Positions 28,361-35,658 of a stretch of DNA of 38,108 bases are shown in pieces. This DNA is from Candidatus Poribacteria bacterium (GTDB lineage Bacteria > Poribacteria > WGA-4E > WGA-3G). The notes beneath the pieces are model-generated. The model searched no databases. It had not been told where the DNA came from and saw only the letters and a program-made list of their open reading frames with translations. Every line of letters starts with the position of its first letter. Positions within the stretch are counted from its first letter, which is position 1. Where the stretch lies: the NCBI GenBank assembly GCA_022822275.1, contig JAJEBZ010000252.1:1-38108 (forward strand), given 5' to 3'. A program made the translations under genes and the position numbers.

Positions 28361-28482
28361 GGACACGGATTTCGCAGATTTTTGAGTTTGCCACTGAACC
28401 TACCAAGCATAGAGAAACAGGGATGCTATGAAAGAAAACCTAATATACCAACTCAAAGTCCGCGAACTCCGCGTAATCCACG
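28361..28482. repeat. Imperfect inverted repeat of the ACGCGGATT type
   Basis: GGACACGGATTTCGCAGATT followed by TTTGAGTTTG (28361-28390) pairs imperfectly with CAACTCAAAGTCCGCGAACT followed by CCGCGTAATCCACG (28449-28482). The arms share the ATTACGCGG/ATTTCGCGG words found in the miniature elements, but no GTGTAAAG ends are present. It is probably a further decayed repeat in the 235-bp gap after the DUF5069 gene. A 31-codon open frame through it (28428-28523) is not convincing as a gene. Confidence 0.5.
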
Positions 28483-28556
28483 ATATAGAAAATCTTCCGC
28501 TGATTGTCAACGCGTATGAATAGGTTAAGAATCAATCCCATATTTGGATCACAGAT

Positions 28557-28991
28557 ATGTCTAAAGAACAAGCAATGTATCTATATCACGGAAGCAAGCA
28601 GTCGTTTCCCAAATTGAAAAAACGCAAAGCTCAAGCACCACCGGGGAGACCGCCCGAAGAAGCTTTAGACGCGATCTATCTTACGCCCGACTTTCTCTTT
28701 GCCCTGGCTTGTGCAGCAAGACCACCAGGAGTCTCAAACATAGATATTACAAACCGAACCATTTGCTTTGAAAATCCCGATCTATTTCAACCAGACGAGA
28801 TTATTTATATTTATTTTGTAGACCCAACCAAAATCGCAGACGACAAGAAGATCGAAATTGATCCATGGCAGGTTGCTGTAACTGAGGACGAGATTATACC
28901 AGATAAGATAGAAACTTATAAATCTGGCGACCTATTTAAACACTATCACCTTATAGATGGTGACATTAACCTAACTGAAGACAAACAATAG
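28557..28991 (+). CDS. Hypothetical protein, possibly ADP-ribosyltransferase-fold
   Basis: A 144-residue soluble protein. It starts near YLYHGSKQSFPKLKKRKA and then has DAIYLTPDFLFALACAARPP, a His-Gly-Ser followed by a Tyr-Leu-Thr-Pro and an Ala-rich helix. This arrangement is reminiscent of ADP-ribosyltransferase/RNA 2'-phosphotransferase (KptA)-like folds, where an HGT and a YLT/YxS block line the NAD pocket. I cannot identify the final catalytic acidic residue with confidence; candidates lie in DEIIYIYFVDP. A start at ATG 28575 (MYLYHGS) is also possible, since neither ATG has a strong ribosome binding site. It ends 11 bp before the BNR-propeller gene. The fold call is weak; the gene itself is credible because of tight spacing and codon use. 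Confidence 0.6.
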   Translation: MSKEQAMYLYHGSKQSFPKLKKRKAQAPPGRPPEEALDAIYLTPDFLFALACAARPPGVSNIDITNRTICFENPDLFQPDEIIYIYFVDPTKIADDKKIEIDPWQVAVTEDEIIPDKIETYKSGDLFKHYHLIDGDINLTEDKQ

Positions 28992-29002
28992 GAGGTTACA
29001 TA

Positions 29003-29950
29003 ATGTTTTTTGCAACTAACAATGCTATCTACACAATTGAAGATAATGGGAATAAAGAACCTACGCAAGTTTATGAAGGTACAGACCATCAGGCAATGGT
29101 TTCACTGTCAAAAGGTCAAACCGTAGCAGTAGCACTATCGGGTGGAACGCTTCTCATCTTGTCAAAGAACGGTGAGAAACGGATACCAACAGGTATAGAG
29201 GATCCAATCGCTTCGTTGCTCGTTGTTCGTGAGGACCCATTGACACTACTGATCGGAACGGATGAAGGTGCTTATGTCTATCGCCTCGTTGGAGAGGAAG
29301 GCCCCGCTGAACGCGTTAAAACTTTTGATGAGCTTGAATGCCGAAAAGATTGGTATACACCCTGGGGCGGCCCACCAGCTGTAAGGACTTTAGCTAAAAC
29401 TAAAGACGGATTTTGTTATGCAGATATTCATGTTGGGAGTATCATGCGTTCACCCGATGAAGGCGTTTCGTGGGAACCTGTCACACCCGATCTTAATAAA
29501 GATGTCCATCAGGTCGCTACATGTCCCGCTGACGATAATAAAGTTTATGCAAATACTGCCAACGGTGTCTATGTCAGCAATGACCGAGGAAACTCGTGGG
29601 TAAACCGAATTGAAGGATTGCCGGTGCGTTACGGTACTGCTATTGCAGTAGCTCCTACAAATCCAGACCTAATGATCGCCACAGTACAAAGAGGACCGAG
29701 AGGCGGTGGTGCTTGGTTTTGTCGATCAGATAATGGCGGTGCAACGTGGACTCAACTCAACGATCAATTTACAGAATCTCCAGATCGAATTAGCACGGGT
29801 TTTATTGCGTACGCTTCCGATGGAACTGCGTGGGCAATCATCGGAAAGACGCTTTATATCGGGCAGGATCAAGCCACTGATTGGCATGCTTTCTGGACAC
29901 CACCAGAATCCGACCTACCTGAATATCCAATTAGAACCCTTACCGCTTAA
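29003..29950 (+). CDS. BNR/Asp-box beta-propeller protein
   Basis: A 315-residue soluble protein with no signal peptide. It shows repeated Asp-box motifs (SxDxGxTW type): RSPDEGVSW, SNDRGNSWV and RSDNGGATW, each followed by short propeller strands (VATCPADDNKVYANTANGVY, VAPTNPDLMIATVQRG). This is the sialidase/sortilin/WD40-YVTN-like seven-blade family, often used for glycan or protein binding or in unspecified exo-hydrolases. No catalytic sialidase Arg triad is evident. AGGAGG is well placed before the ATG. It follows the ART-like gene by 11 bp and precedes the VOC gene by 33 bp, a likely three-gene operon. Function unknown. Confidence 0.82.
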   Translation: MFFATNNAIYTIEDNGNKEPTQVYEGTDHQAMVSLSKGQTVAVALSGGTLLILSKNGEKRIPTGIEDPIASLLVVREDPLTLLIGTDEGAYVYRLVGEEGPAERVKTFDELECRKDWYTPWGGPPAVRTLAKTKDGFCYADIHVGSIMRSPDEGVSWEPVTPDLNKDVHQVATCPADDNKVYANTANGVYVSNDRGNSWVNRIEGLPVRYGTAIAVAPTNPDLMIATVQRGPRGGGAWFCRSDNGGATWTQLNDQFTESPDRISTGFIAYASDGTAWAIIGKTLYIGQDQATDWHAFWTPPESDLPEYPIRTLTA

Positions 29951-29983
29951 CCTATCTTTTAGGTCAATATTGAGGAGGTAACC

Positions 29984-30349
29984 ATGAATGTGTTAGGGAT
30001 TGACTTCACGTTCTTTGCAGTGAGTGATATGCAGAAATCCGTTGCCTTTTATCGTGATGTGCTTGGTGTTCCACTGGCAGGTTTAGCACATGAAGGAAAA
30101 TGGGCAGAATTTCAAATAAATCCAGGAACGCTGGCGTTAGGTGAAGGCGATTTCTTTACCCAACCCGGTGGTGGAATGGTCGCATTTGCTGTTGAGGACG
30201 CAAAAGCTGCTGTGGAAGAATTAGAACAAGCAGGGATTAAACTTCAATCACCTTTGGGTGAATCCTCAGTGTGTTTTTATGCTGTCGTTGAAGACCCTGA
30301 CGGAAATCGTGTTATCATTCATCAGCGAAAGGATAAGACTGTCGGCTAA
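29984..30349 (+). CDS. VOC-family (glyoxalase/bleomycin-resistance-like) protein
   Basis: A 121-residue protein of the vicinal-oxygen-chelate superfamily. Two paired βαβββ modules are visible: GIDFTFFAVSDMQKSVAFYR with DVLGVPL, then GGMVAFAVEDAKAAVEELEQ leading to YAVVEDPDGNRVIIHQRK. The ending matches the usual DPDGN(x)I motif with a Glu or His metal ligand nearby. Members act as glyoxalases, dioxygenases or drug-binding resistance proteins; none can be chosen here. GAGGAGG lies well placed before the ATG. It is the last gene of the 28557-30349 run. Confidence 0.9.
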   Translation: MNVLGIDFTFFAVSDMQKSVAFYRDVLGVPLAGLAHEGKWAEFQINPGTLALGEGDFFTQPGGGMVAFAVEDAKAAVEELEQAGIKLQSPLGESSVCFYAVVEDPDGNRVIIHQRKDKTVG

Positions 30350-30402
30350 ATACTAATTTGCGATCAGGGATATAGCCTGCCTAAACGAGTGATAAAACAG
30401 AT

Positions 30403-30431
30403 TTTACATGTCACAATAATTGTGGTATAAT
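30403..30431 (+). promoter_or_regulatory. Promoter with palindromic operator for the DUF433 gene
   Basis: TTTACA (30403-30408) and TATAAT (30426-30431) are exactly 17 bp apart. Between them CACAATAATTGTG (30412-30424) is a palindrome with 6-bp arms around one central base, ideal for a dimeric repressor. Antitoxins usually regulate their own operon, so autoregulation is plausible, but the gene downstream is broken. Confidence 0.65.
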
Positions 30432-30514
30432 ATTAACGTGAGTTTGGATTGATGCACAACCCAAACTACAATACTAAACCTGGAATGGCAAAACCTACTT
30501 GGGAGGTTCTTTAG

Positions 30515-30762
30515 ATGAATGACCAAGACGTTATAACCATTGAACCTGGAAAACGAGGAGGAAAACCTTGTATTCAAGGTATGCGAATTACTGTTTAGAT
30601 GTCTTAGATTATCTCGCTTCGGGCATGACAGTAGACGAAATTCTTGATGATTTTCCCTATTTAACCAAAACTGACATCCGAGCTTGTCTTGCGTATGCAG
30701 CAGATAGGGAAAAAGCACAAATGGTTGTCTACACAAATGAAACTTCTACAGTAAGTTTATAA
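30515..30762 (+). pseudogene. DUF433 antitoxin-like gene, frameshifted
   Basis: The ATG at 30515 follows a GGGAGG ribosome binding site. The first 26 codons read through ITIEPGKRGGKPC-like sequence (here VITIEPGKRGGKPCIQGMRI) to TAG at 30596-30598. The family continues with an ITVYDVLEYLASGM-type block. Here the needed continuation, DVLDYLASGMTVDEILDDFP and then LACLAYAADRE-like sequence, is present in another reading frame starting at 30598. A single base missing after 30597 explains the whole gene, so it is a one-nucleotide deletion. DUF433 proteins are usually the antitoxin-like half of a pair with a PIN-like DUF5615 nuclease; none is visible downstream. The lesion could be a sequencing error. 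Confidence 0.85.
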
Positions 30763-30820
30763 ATTCTCAATAGATATATTCTACCAACTGCTATAATTAT
30801 TGAAAACAAAGGAATTCAAC

Positions 30821-31330
30821 GTGCCTATGAAAACAATCACAAAACTTACGTTTATATTAACTATTACTGTTTTAATTATTGGGTTTTCTGGCTGTGAACG
30901 TATCCCACAAGTATTAGATTCTCAGGTAGAACCCCCTACGCCAATAGAAGATCGCGACCATGTTTGGCCCGTTGATCAGAATGGTATTGAGGTGCCTGTC
31001 CCAGGAACATGGGTATTAGTATCACATACGCACGAAAATTCAACATCTACAATCGGTGAAAGTTTTACCTTACCAGCAGATCCCCAACCGATTCTACAAA
31101 CATCAGATGGAACATACGTTGATGGTGAAGGTATACTCTGGACGAAAATAAGGCTTATAACCGCTGAGGGAGATAAGTGGCAGTTCCTTGAACGTGTAGA
31201 CACGAGTGTCTCTCCACACCAACTCTACGCTATTGTTACAGTAGATGAAAACGGCATCCCAATCCTTGAATACGGTGAATATCCTTTTGATTTACCGAGA
31301 CACAACGTGCAAATTTGGGAGAAACAGTGA
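30821..31330 (+). CDS. Lipoprotein of unknown function
   Basis: A secreted lipoprotein of about 169 residues. AAAGGA lies 7 nt ahead of the GTG at 30821, which I chose; ATG at 30827 would give 167 residues, and the frame is open from a TTG at 30800. A charged start (MKTITK) is followed by the hydrophobic core LTFILTITVLIIGFSGC, a lipobox with acyl-Cys about residue 23 from the ATG. The mature protein has strand-rich segments such as VPVPGTWVLVSHTHENST and TSDGTYVDGEGILWTKIRLI. I recognise no domain. It follows the broken DUF433 gene by about 60 bp and ends 17 bp before the MFS gene. Function unknown. Confidence 0.75.
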   Translation: MPMKTITKLTFILTITVLIIGFSGCERIPQVLDSQVEPPTPIEDRDHVWPVDQNGIEVPVPGTWVLVSHTHENSTSTIGESFTLPADPQPILQTSDGTYVDGEGILWTKIRLITAEGDKWQFLERVDTSVSPHQLYAIVTVDENGIPILEYGEYPFDLPRHNVQIWEKQ

Positions 31331-31347
31331 GGGAACATATATAATCT

Positions 31348-32613
31348 ATGCGCATTCCGATGCTCTTCCGTTTTTCACTCTACGGTTTCCTAAAAAATCA
31401 ACGCTACTACGATCCATTCCTGATTTTAGCCTTTCGGGAAAAAGGTTTATCTTTCTTTGCCATTGGTATCCTAATCGGTTTTCGAGAGGTATGTACAAAC
31501 ATTTTTGAAATACCCTCTGGCGCAGTTGCTGACCTTTACGGTAGACGGCGCGCCATGATCTTTTCGTTCTGTGCTTACATCGCGTCATTTGCAACGTTTG
31601 CTATGAGTAAATCGTTGTTCTTTCTGTTCGCAGCGATGTTCTTCTTCGGGTTAGGAGATGCATTTCGCAGCGGAACACACAAGGCAATGATTTTTGATTG
31701 GCTCAATTGGCAAGGTAGATCGGATGAAAAAACAAAAATATATGGATTTACACGTTCATGGTCACAGATGGGTTCTGCACTTTCGGTTCTCATCGCTAGT
31801 ATATTAGTCTTTTATCGTGGTAATTACACCGACATCTTTTGGTTTTCAATCATTCCTTGTGTGCTAAACATCATCAACTTCCTCGGTTATCCTGCACGGT
31901 TAGATGGTGACACACAAAGCAAGTTCTCTCTAAGAACCGTCGCAAACCTACTTGGCAGTGCGTTAAAAAAATCAGTGCAATTTCCACCGCTACGTCGGCT
32001 TGTTTTTGAAGGAATGGGGTTTGAGGGAATGTATAAAGCAAGTAAAGACTTCCTACAACCGATACTCAAACAAACTGCCATTGCATTACCTTTTCTTCTG
32101 ATGCTTGACGAATCTAAACGTGCTGCGTTGCTCGTAGGGGGTGTCTATTTCGTGCTTTACTTCCTATCCTCCTTTGCTTCTCGGAATTCACACAGAATTT
32201 CAGATTGGCGAGGCGGAGACGAAGGCGCAGCACAATTTATGTGGTGGATAGACTTAGTCCTTTTCGCACTACTGATTCCCGCACTATGGTTCAACTTGTA
32301 CCCAGCAATAATTGCACTCTTCGTTGGATTAGCCATCCTTCAGAACTTCTGGCGACCCGGCCTGATCAGCCGTTTCAACGCGCAATCCACACCTGAAATG
32401 AGTGCAACAATTTTATCCATTGAAGCACAATCAAAATCCTTAGCAACAATTGTCCTTGCACCACTGCTCGGATGGATGGTAGATTGGGTTGATAATTTCT
32501 CGTCAATAGGCAAGTTCACACCAGTTGGTATTGTCGGCGCATGCATCGCAGTCGCCATCCTTCTGGCATACCACAGTGAATTGGAAGCAAATCCAGAACT
32601 AAACCCAGAATAA
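31348..32613 (+). CDS. MFS transporter
   Basis: A 421-residue inner-membrane protein with about 12 hydrophobic helices. After helix 2, GAVADLYGRRRAMIFSF is the MFS loop motif (GxxxDxxGRR), the best evidence for the family. A large soluble loop of about 60 residues lies mid-protein (ARLDGDTQSKFSLRTVANLL to QFPPLRRLVFEG). Another helix pair holds PALWFNLYPAIIALFVGLAI. MFS proteins use proton or solute gradients to move sugars, drugs or metabolites; the substrate cannot be told. No clear ribosome binding site precedes the ATG. It follows the lipoprotein by 17 bp and precedes the AlkB-like gene by 8 bp, on the same strand. Confidence 0.9.
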   Translation: MRIPMLFRFSLYGFLKNQRYYDPFLILAFREKGLSFFAIGILIGFREVCTNIFEIPSGAVADLYGRRRAMIFSFCAYIASFATFAMSKSLFFLFAAMFFFGLGDAFRSGTHKAMIFDWLNWQGRSDEKTKIYGFTRSWSQMGSALSVLIASILVFYRGNYTDIFWFSIIPCVLNIINFLGYPARLDGDTQSKFSLRTVANLLGSALKKSVQFPPLRRLVFEGMGFEGMYKASKDFLQPILKQTAIALPFLLMLDESKRAALLVGGVYFVLYFLSSFASRNSHRISDWRGGDEGAAQFMWWIDLVLFALLIPALWFNLYPAIIALFVGLAILQNFWRPGLISRFNAQSTPEMSATILSIEAQSKSLATIVLAPLLGWMVDWVDNFSSIGKFTPVGIVGACIAVAILLAYHSELEANPELNPE

Positions 32614-32621
32614 GTCAACCT

Positions 32622-33257
32622 ATGGAACAAGTATCTCTGTTTCCTTTCTTAGATAATCAATTTGCACAACCCCAACCGTTGCCGACTAATCAGCATGCTA
32701 TTGAGACTGTCCGCGGTCTAAAATACATTGCTGATTATCTCACCGAAGTACAACATGATTGGTTGATAAATCATATTGACAAACAACAATGGAGCACTTT
32801 TTATCAGCGACGTGTTCAACATTACGGTCAAAGTTACAACTTCAACGACCGACAAGCAGAACAGAAAAAAACGATTGCTACATTCCCAGAATGGGTGAAT
32901 AGACTCTGTCAGAAATTGCAAAACGATGGACACATGCCGAAAATCGCAAATCAGGTGCTTGTAAGTGAATATGAACCCGGGCAAGGCATCGGCGATCATA
33001 CTGATAAAGAGGCATGTTTCATGGATACCATTGCTATTTTGAGTTTGAATTCAAGTTGTGTGATGGATTTGACAAGTGTAAAAGATAAAACAAGGAGAGT
33101 TCCAATCTGGTTAGCACCAAGAAGTTTGACTGTCTTAACTGCGGATGCAAAAAACAGCTGGATGCACGGCATACCCTCCAGGAAGTCGGATATGTGGAAC
33201 GGGCGCAAATACCCACGGCAGCGACGCATATCTCTTAGCTTCAGAAGGTTGATGTGA
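32622..33257 (+). CDS. AlkB-like 2-oxoglutarate/Fe(II) dioxygenase
   Basis: A 211-residue cytoplasmic dioxygenase. The iron ligands are His126 and Asp128 (GIGDHTDKEACF) and His182 (NSWMHGIP); the 2-oxoglutarate-binding Arg pair is R202 and R208 in RRISLSFRR, the AlkB RxxxxxR motif. Members of this family oxidatively demethylate damaged bases in DNA or RNA, or modify tRNA wobble bases; specificity cannot be read here. The segment YYQRRVQHYG-like (here FYQRRVQHYGQSYNFN) is the usual nucleotide-recognition lid of this subgroup. It begins 8 bp after the MFS stop. No signal peptide. Confidence 0.93.
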   Translation: MEQVSLFPFLDNQFAQPQPLPTNQHAIETVRGLKYIADYLTEVQHDWLINHIDKQQWSTFYQRRVQHYGQSYNFNDRQAEQKKTIATFPEWVNRLCQKLQNDGHMPKIANQVLVSEYEPGQGIGDHTDKEACFMDTIAILSLNSSCVMDLTSVKDKTRRVPIWLAPRSLTVLTADAKNSWMHGIPSRKSDMWNGRKYPRQRRISLSFRRLM

Positions 33258-33307
33258 ATAGATAATTAGGAAGATGAATCATGAATGAATTATAATATCC
33301 ATTTCTT

Positions 33308-33643
33308 ATGAGCATATTGCCCGCAGAGGAAGGTGGAGGTTATTTCATTGAATTTCCTGATCTTCCAGGGTGTATGTCTGATGGAGATACGATAGAAGAA
33401 ACAATAGCAAATGGAAGGGACGCAATTATATGCTGGCTGGAAACGGCAAAGCAGTTTAGAGATGAAATACCTGAACCTGGTTCATCCAATACCGCCAGTG
33501 GATTTTGGGTGCAGCAGGTACCGAGTAGTATCCATACGCAGCTTTCACAGCGCGCTAAGCAGGAGGGGATAAGCCTAAATACACTCGTTACAACAATGTT
33601 GTCAGAAGGATTGAATCTAAGTGCTGGGTCTGCCAAAAGATAA
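33308..33643 (+). CDS. HicB-family antitoxin-like protein, N-terminus possibly truncated
   Basis: A 111-residue protein of the HicB family, the antitoxin half of HicAB toxin-antitoxin pairs. GGGYFIEFPDLPGCMSDGDT followed by IEETIANGRDAI is the HicB RNase-H-like core, and the C-terminal part (SSIHTQLSQRAKQEGISLNT and LVTTMLSEGL) is a ribbon-helix-helix DNA-binding tail. Upstream in frame, ATG at 33281 has an AGGAAG ribosome binding site 7 nt before it, but codon 5 is TAA (33293-33295), so translation probably restarts at ATG 33308, losing about nine N-terminal residues. Whether the shortened protein folds is uncertain. No HicA toxin gene is visible on either side. Confidence 0.8.
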   Translation: MSILPAEEGGGYFIEFPDLPGCMSDGDTIEETIANGRDAIICWLETAKQFRDEIPEPGSSNTASGFWVQQVPSSIHTQLSQRAKQEGISLNTLVTTMLSEGLNLSAGSAKR

Positions 33644-33696
33644 CAATTTTTATATGAGAATTGTTTGGTAGAGATTACAGCAGAAATAAAAACATA

Positions 33697-33727
33697 GCCG
33701 TCACACCTTTGGAAAAAGTGTGACGGC
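33697..33727 (-). terminator. Rho-independent terminator-like hairpin
   Basis: GCCGTCACAC and GTGTGACGGC form a perfect 10-bp stem with an 11-nt loop. On the minus strand it is followed by TATGTTTTTATTTC, T-rich enough to end the transcript of the secreted protein at 33752-34420. On the plus side the tail is weaker (AACTTATTTT), but it might also stop the HicB transcript. Confidence 0.7.
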
Positions 33728-33751
33728 AACTTATTTTAGGAAAACTCCCTA

Positions 33752-34420
33752 TTAGAAACGACCCGACTTCACAGATGCCCATTGTGTTGCTAATTTGTCT
33801 TTGGCATCAACAGGCAGCACCTCCTCAATTGTCATGTCATCTTCCGGTTCACCTTCAAAGTAACGGAAGTTATCAAGCCAAAAATCAACATCTGATTGTG
33901 CAATCGCTAAACCGACCCACATCTGTCTGTCAATATCTGTGCTTGCAATAAAAGTGAAAAAATATTCTTCCCAATCTGTCGTTAAATTAAAGGTTTTACC
34001 TTGACCATGGAAGGTTGTCCACGGATCCGCTTGCATCTGTACATTTATATTCACATCTCTCGGTGCTTCAGCGCGCGCCCAAAAAATTATAGTATATCCT
34101 TCACCGCTTTTCATTGAAACACTCTGTTGATTAATCTTTGCATGCCAAGCCATACCAGATGCTATGTGACCAACAACTTTTAGACATTGTTCTCCATGCT
34201 GCGGATTGTCATCATCAATCTCCCACGTATACTGTGCCCCTCTTTCACAACATGTGCCATCCTCTAAGTTCCACGCTGCTAATCCATCTTCAAAACTGTA
34301 GTTTTCAAGGAGGAGTTCACCCTTTTCCCATTTTCCTAAATCTTGTGTAGTTCCTGCAAAAACACTAAACTCTATGAGTACAGTCATAATACAAACAAAT
34401 ATAACATATATCCTATTCAC
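33752..34420 (-). CDS. Secreted protein with carbohydrate-binding (CBM4/9-like) domain
   Basis: A 222-residue exported protein. The GTG at 34420 is preceded by AGGAG; a signal peptide follows (core YVIFVCIMTVLIEFSVFAG). The mature region has ELLLENYSFEDGLAAWNLED, then EQCLKVVGHIASGMAWHAKI, GEGYTIIFWARAEAPRDVNI and DVDFWLDNFRYF. This order (N-S-F-E-x-G-x-x-x-W start; WLDNF end) is typical of CBM4/CBM9/CBM22-like jelly rolls, common in secreted polysaccharide-binding proteins. The acidic C-terminal end (PEDDMTIEEVLPVDAKDKL) resembles a tail seen in poribacterial and planctomycete extracellular proteins. Stand-alone here; no catalytic domain. Confidence 0.85.
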   Translation of the reverse strand: MNRIYVIFVCIMTVLIEFSVFAGTTQDLGKWEKGELLLENYSFEDGLAAWNLEDGTCCERGAQYTWEIDDDNPQHGEQCLKVVGHIASGMAWHAKINQQSVSMKSGEGYTIIFWARAEAPRDVNINVQMQADPWTTFHGQGKTFNLTTDWEEYFFTFIASTDIDRQMWVGLAIAQSDVDFWLDNFRYFEGEPEDDMTIEEVLPVDAKDKLATQWASVKSGRF

Positions 34421-34583
34421 CTAATTTTCTCCTTTTTCACACTTTACTTATATGCGTACCAATAAAACAATATTACTACAAGCATGGAATGTCTTTACAC
34501 CCATGATTGAAAACTCTAAGAATGTCAAACGATTATATACAAAAACCATTTTTCTGTCAACAAGTAAATAAACAATGTATAGG

Positions 34584-34867
34584 GGGTGTGTAAAGTAATT
34601 GTCACCCTTTTTGTCAGAATCACCAAATCAACGGTATGAAGGTTTCCTTATGGCATTCCCCGGATTACGCGGATTTCACGGAAGGCGCGGAGAAGACCTC
34701 TGCATCTAATTGTATTGCTTAGAGAACACTTATCCGCTGCCATTACGATCTCAGGCTGGTATCTTATCCGCGCACTCCGTGTAATCCGCGAAATCCGCGA
34801 TTCCGCACACAAAGGAAATATGAAATTCCAAAATTGACACTTATAGTGACAAAAACTTTACACACCC
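34584..34867. mobile_element. Miniature element of 284 bp with GGGTGTGTAAAG ends
   Basis: Left end GGGTGTGTAAAGTAATTGTC and right end, reverse complement of GGGTGTGTAAAGTTTTTGTC, are inverted. Subterminal parts carry ATTACGCGGATTTCACGG and CGTGTAATCCGCGAAATCC, which pair partly. No target duplication or coding frame is seen. Its right half is related to the decayed copy at 8332. It occupies part of the 1274-bp gene-free stretch from 34421 to 35694. Confidence 0.78.
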
Positions 34868-34968
34868 ATAAACCTGGGGCAGCGTTATTTAGTTTTAGGA
34901 TTTTTGGATTATTTCTATCACACACGTTAATAGTTAAGTTTGTTTGGTTTGAGGAGTTGCCCCATTCT

Positions 34969-35112
34969 TGTCTGAACCAGGATTTTCAGGATTACCAGAT
35001 TACCAGGATAAGGCTTGGTGTATTAGGATGCTATCCAAAAGTTCACATAAAAACGCATGAAAAACCCTTGATGAGGTAAATCCTGGTAATCCTGAAAATC
35101 CTGGTTCAGACA
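34969..35112. repeat. Long inverted repeat, 30-bp perfect arms
   Basis: The 30 bases at 34969-34998 (starting TGTCTGAACCAGGATTTTC) are exactly the reverse complement of 35083-35112, with an 84-nt spacer. The words CCAGGATTTTCAGGATTACC also look like common interspersed repeats of uncultured genomes. It could be another miniature element without GTGTAAAG ends or a cruciform-forming site. No open frame of note crosses it. Confidence 0.75.
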
Positions 35113-35253
35113 TTCCCAAACCTATTGGATATATATTGGAAATCCCAATAAACAGACACCCAAAAAACTACAAAACGCATGAAAAATCACTTATAATATA
35201 TACAAAAAATAAGCACACAACAAGAACGTTATGCAAAACCAAAAACCAAACAA

Positions 35254-35279
35254 AAAACCGTACCGTACGGTACGGTTTT
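35254..35279. repeat. Perfect 26-bp palindrome
   Basis: AAAACCGTACCGT and its exact reverse complement meet with no loop. It lies in a very A-rich stretch (35160-35430). It could be a repressor operator or a bidirectional terminator-like structure; role unknown. Confidence 0.75.
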
Positions 35280-35434
35280 AAAAGTAGAAAATTCTTATGA
35301 AATCAAAATAAATACACAAAAAAGTTGCAGTTATTCCTCACACAAAAAAGGAGTAAAACATAAAGCAACGAAACCAAATAAAAAACAGAAATACAAAAAA
35401 CTCAGAAAAAAATTGTGTTTTCGAAAAAAAACGC

Positions 35435-35465
35435 CTTTTAGCCCAGACTACGACTGGACTAAAAG
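35435..35465. repeat. Hairpin with 7+4-bp arms
   Basis: CTTTTAG, one unpaired base and CCAG pair with CTGG, one unpaired base and CTAAAAG around a 7-nt loop. It is one of three neighbouring palindromic structures in 35254-35519 upstream of the barrel-SppA gene. Confidence 0.5.
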
Positions 35466-35473
35466 CCAATTTT

Positions 35474-35519
35474 CAAAACATACCACGGTATGTTATTTCA
35501 TACCACGTGGTATGTTTTG
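35474..35519. repeat. Nested palindrome with 13-bp outer arms
   Basis: CAAAACATACCAC (35474-35486) pairs exactly with GTGGTATGTTTTG (35507-35519). Inside, ACATACC/GGTATGT and CATACCACGTGGTATG are themselves palindromes, so the same TACCACGTGG-like site appears twice, as in paired operator sites. It ends about 175 bp ahead of the SppA start. Confidence 0.65.
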
Positions 35520-35591
35520 CAGAATCAGAACAACCCAAAATTGAATGTATAATTCTATTTAAGCATCGCAAAAAACGAGCAAATATGTATT

Positions 35592-35612
35592 GTACAAAAA
35601 CTTTACACACCC
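35592..35612. mobile_element. Solo terminal repeat of the miniature element family
   Basis: The sequence GTACAAAAACTTTACACACC matches over its full 21 bases the right end of the element at 8014-8322. I find no partner left end nearby; the closest is at 34584, which already has its own right end at 34867. It may be the remnant of a deletion or a composite (34584-35612). It lies 83 bp ahead of the SppA start. Confidence 0.7.
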
Positions 35613-35629
35613 CCATCCTGATGTTTTTC

Positions 35630-35658
35630 TTGTCATTTCTGTGTATATATGGTATTTT
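35630..35658 (+). promoter_or_regulatory. Candidate promoter of the barrel-SppA gene
   Basis: TTGTCA (35630-35635) and TATTTT (35653-35658) are 17 bp apart, 37 bp before the GTG start at 35695. It lies just outside the solo element end, so the insertion brought its edge to within 20 bp of the -35 box. A moderate match only. Confidence 0.4.

Noticed and set aside
28428-28523. 31-codon open frame between the DUF5069 and ART-like genes
   Set aside because: It runs through an inverted-repeat region, has only a weak ribosome binding site and resembles repeat sequence rather than a protein family.
34834-35079. Plus-strand open frame of 81 codons
   Set aside because: It begins inside a mobile-element end and crosses a long inverted repeat; composition is not gene-like.
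34584-35612. A 1.03-kb composite transposon bounded by the outer ends
   Set aside because: No matching target duplication outside 34584 and 35612, and the inner right end at 34867 already pairs well with the left end.
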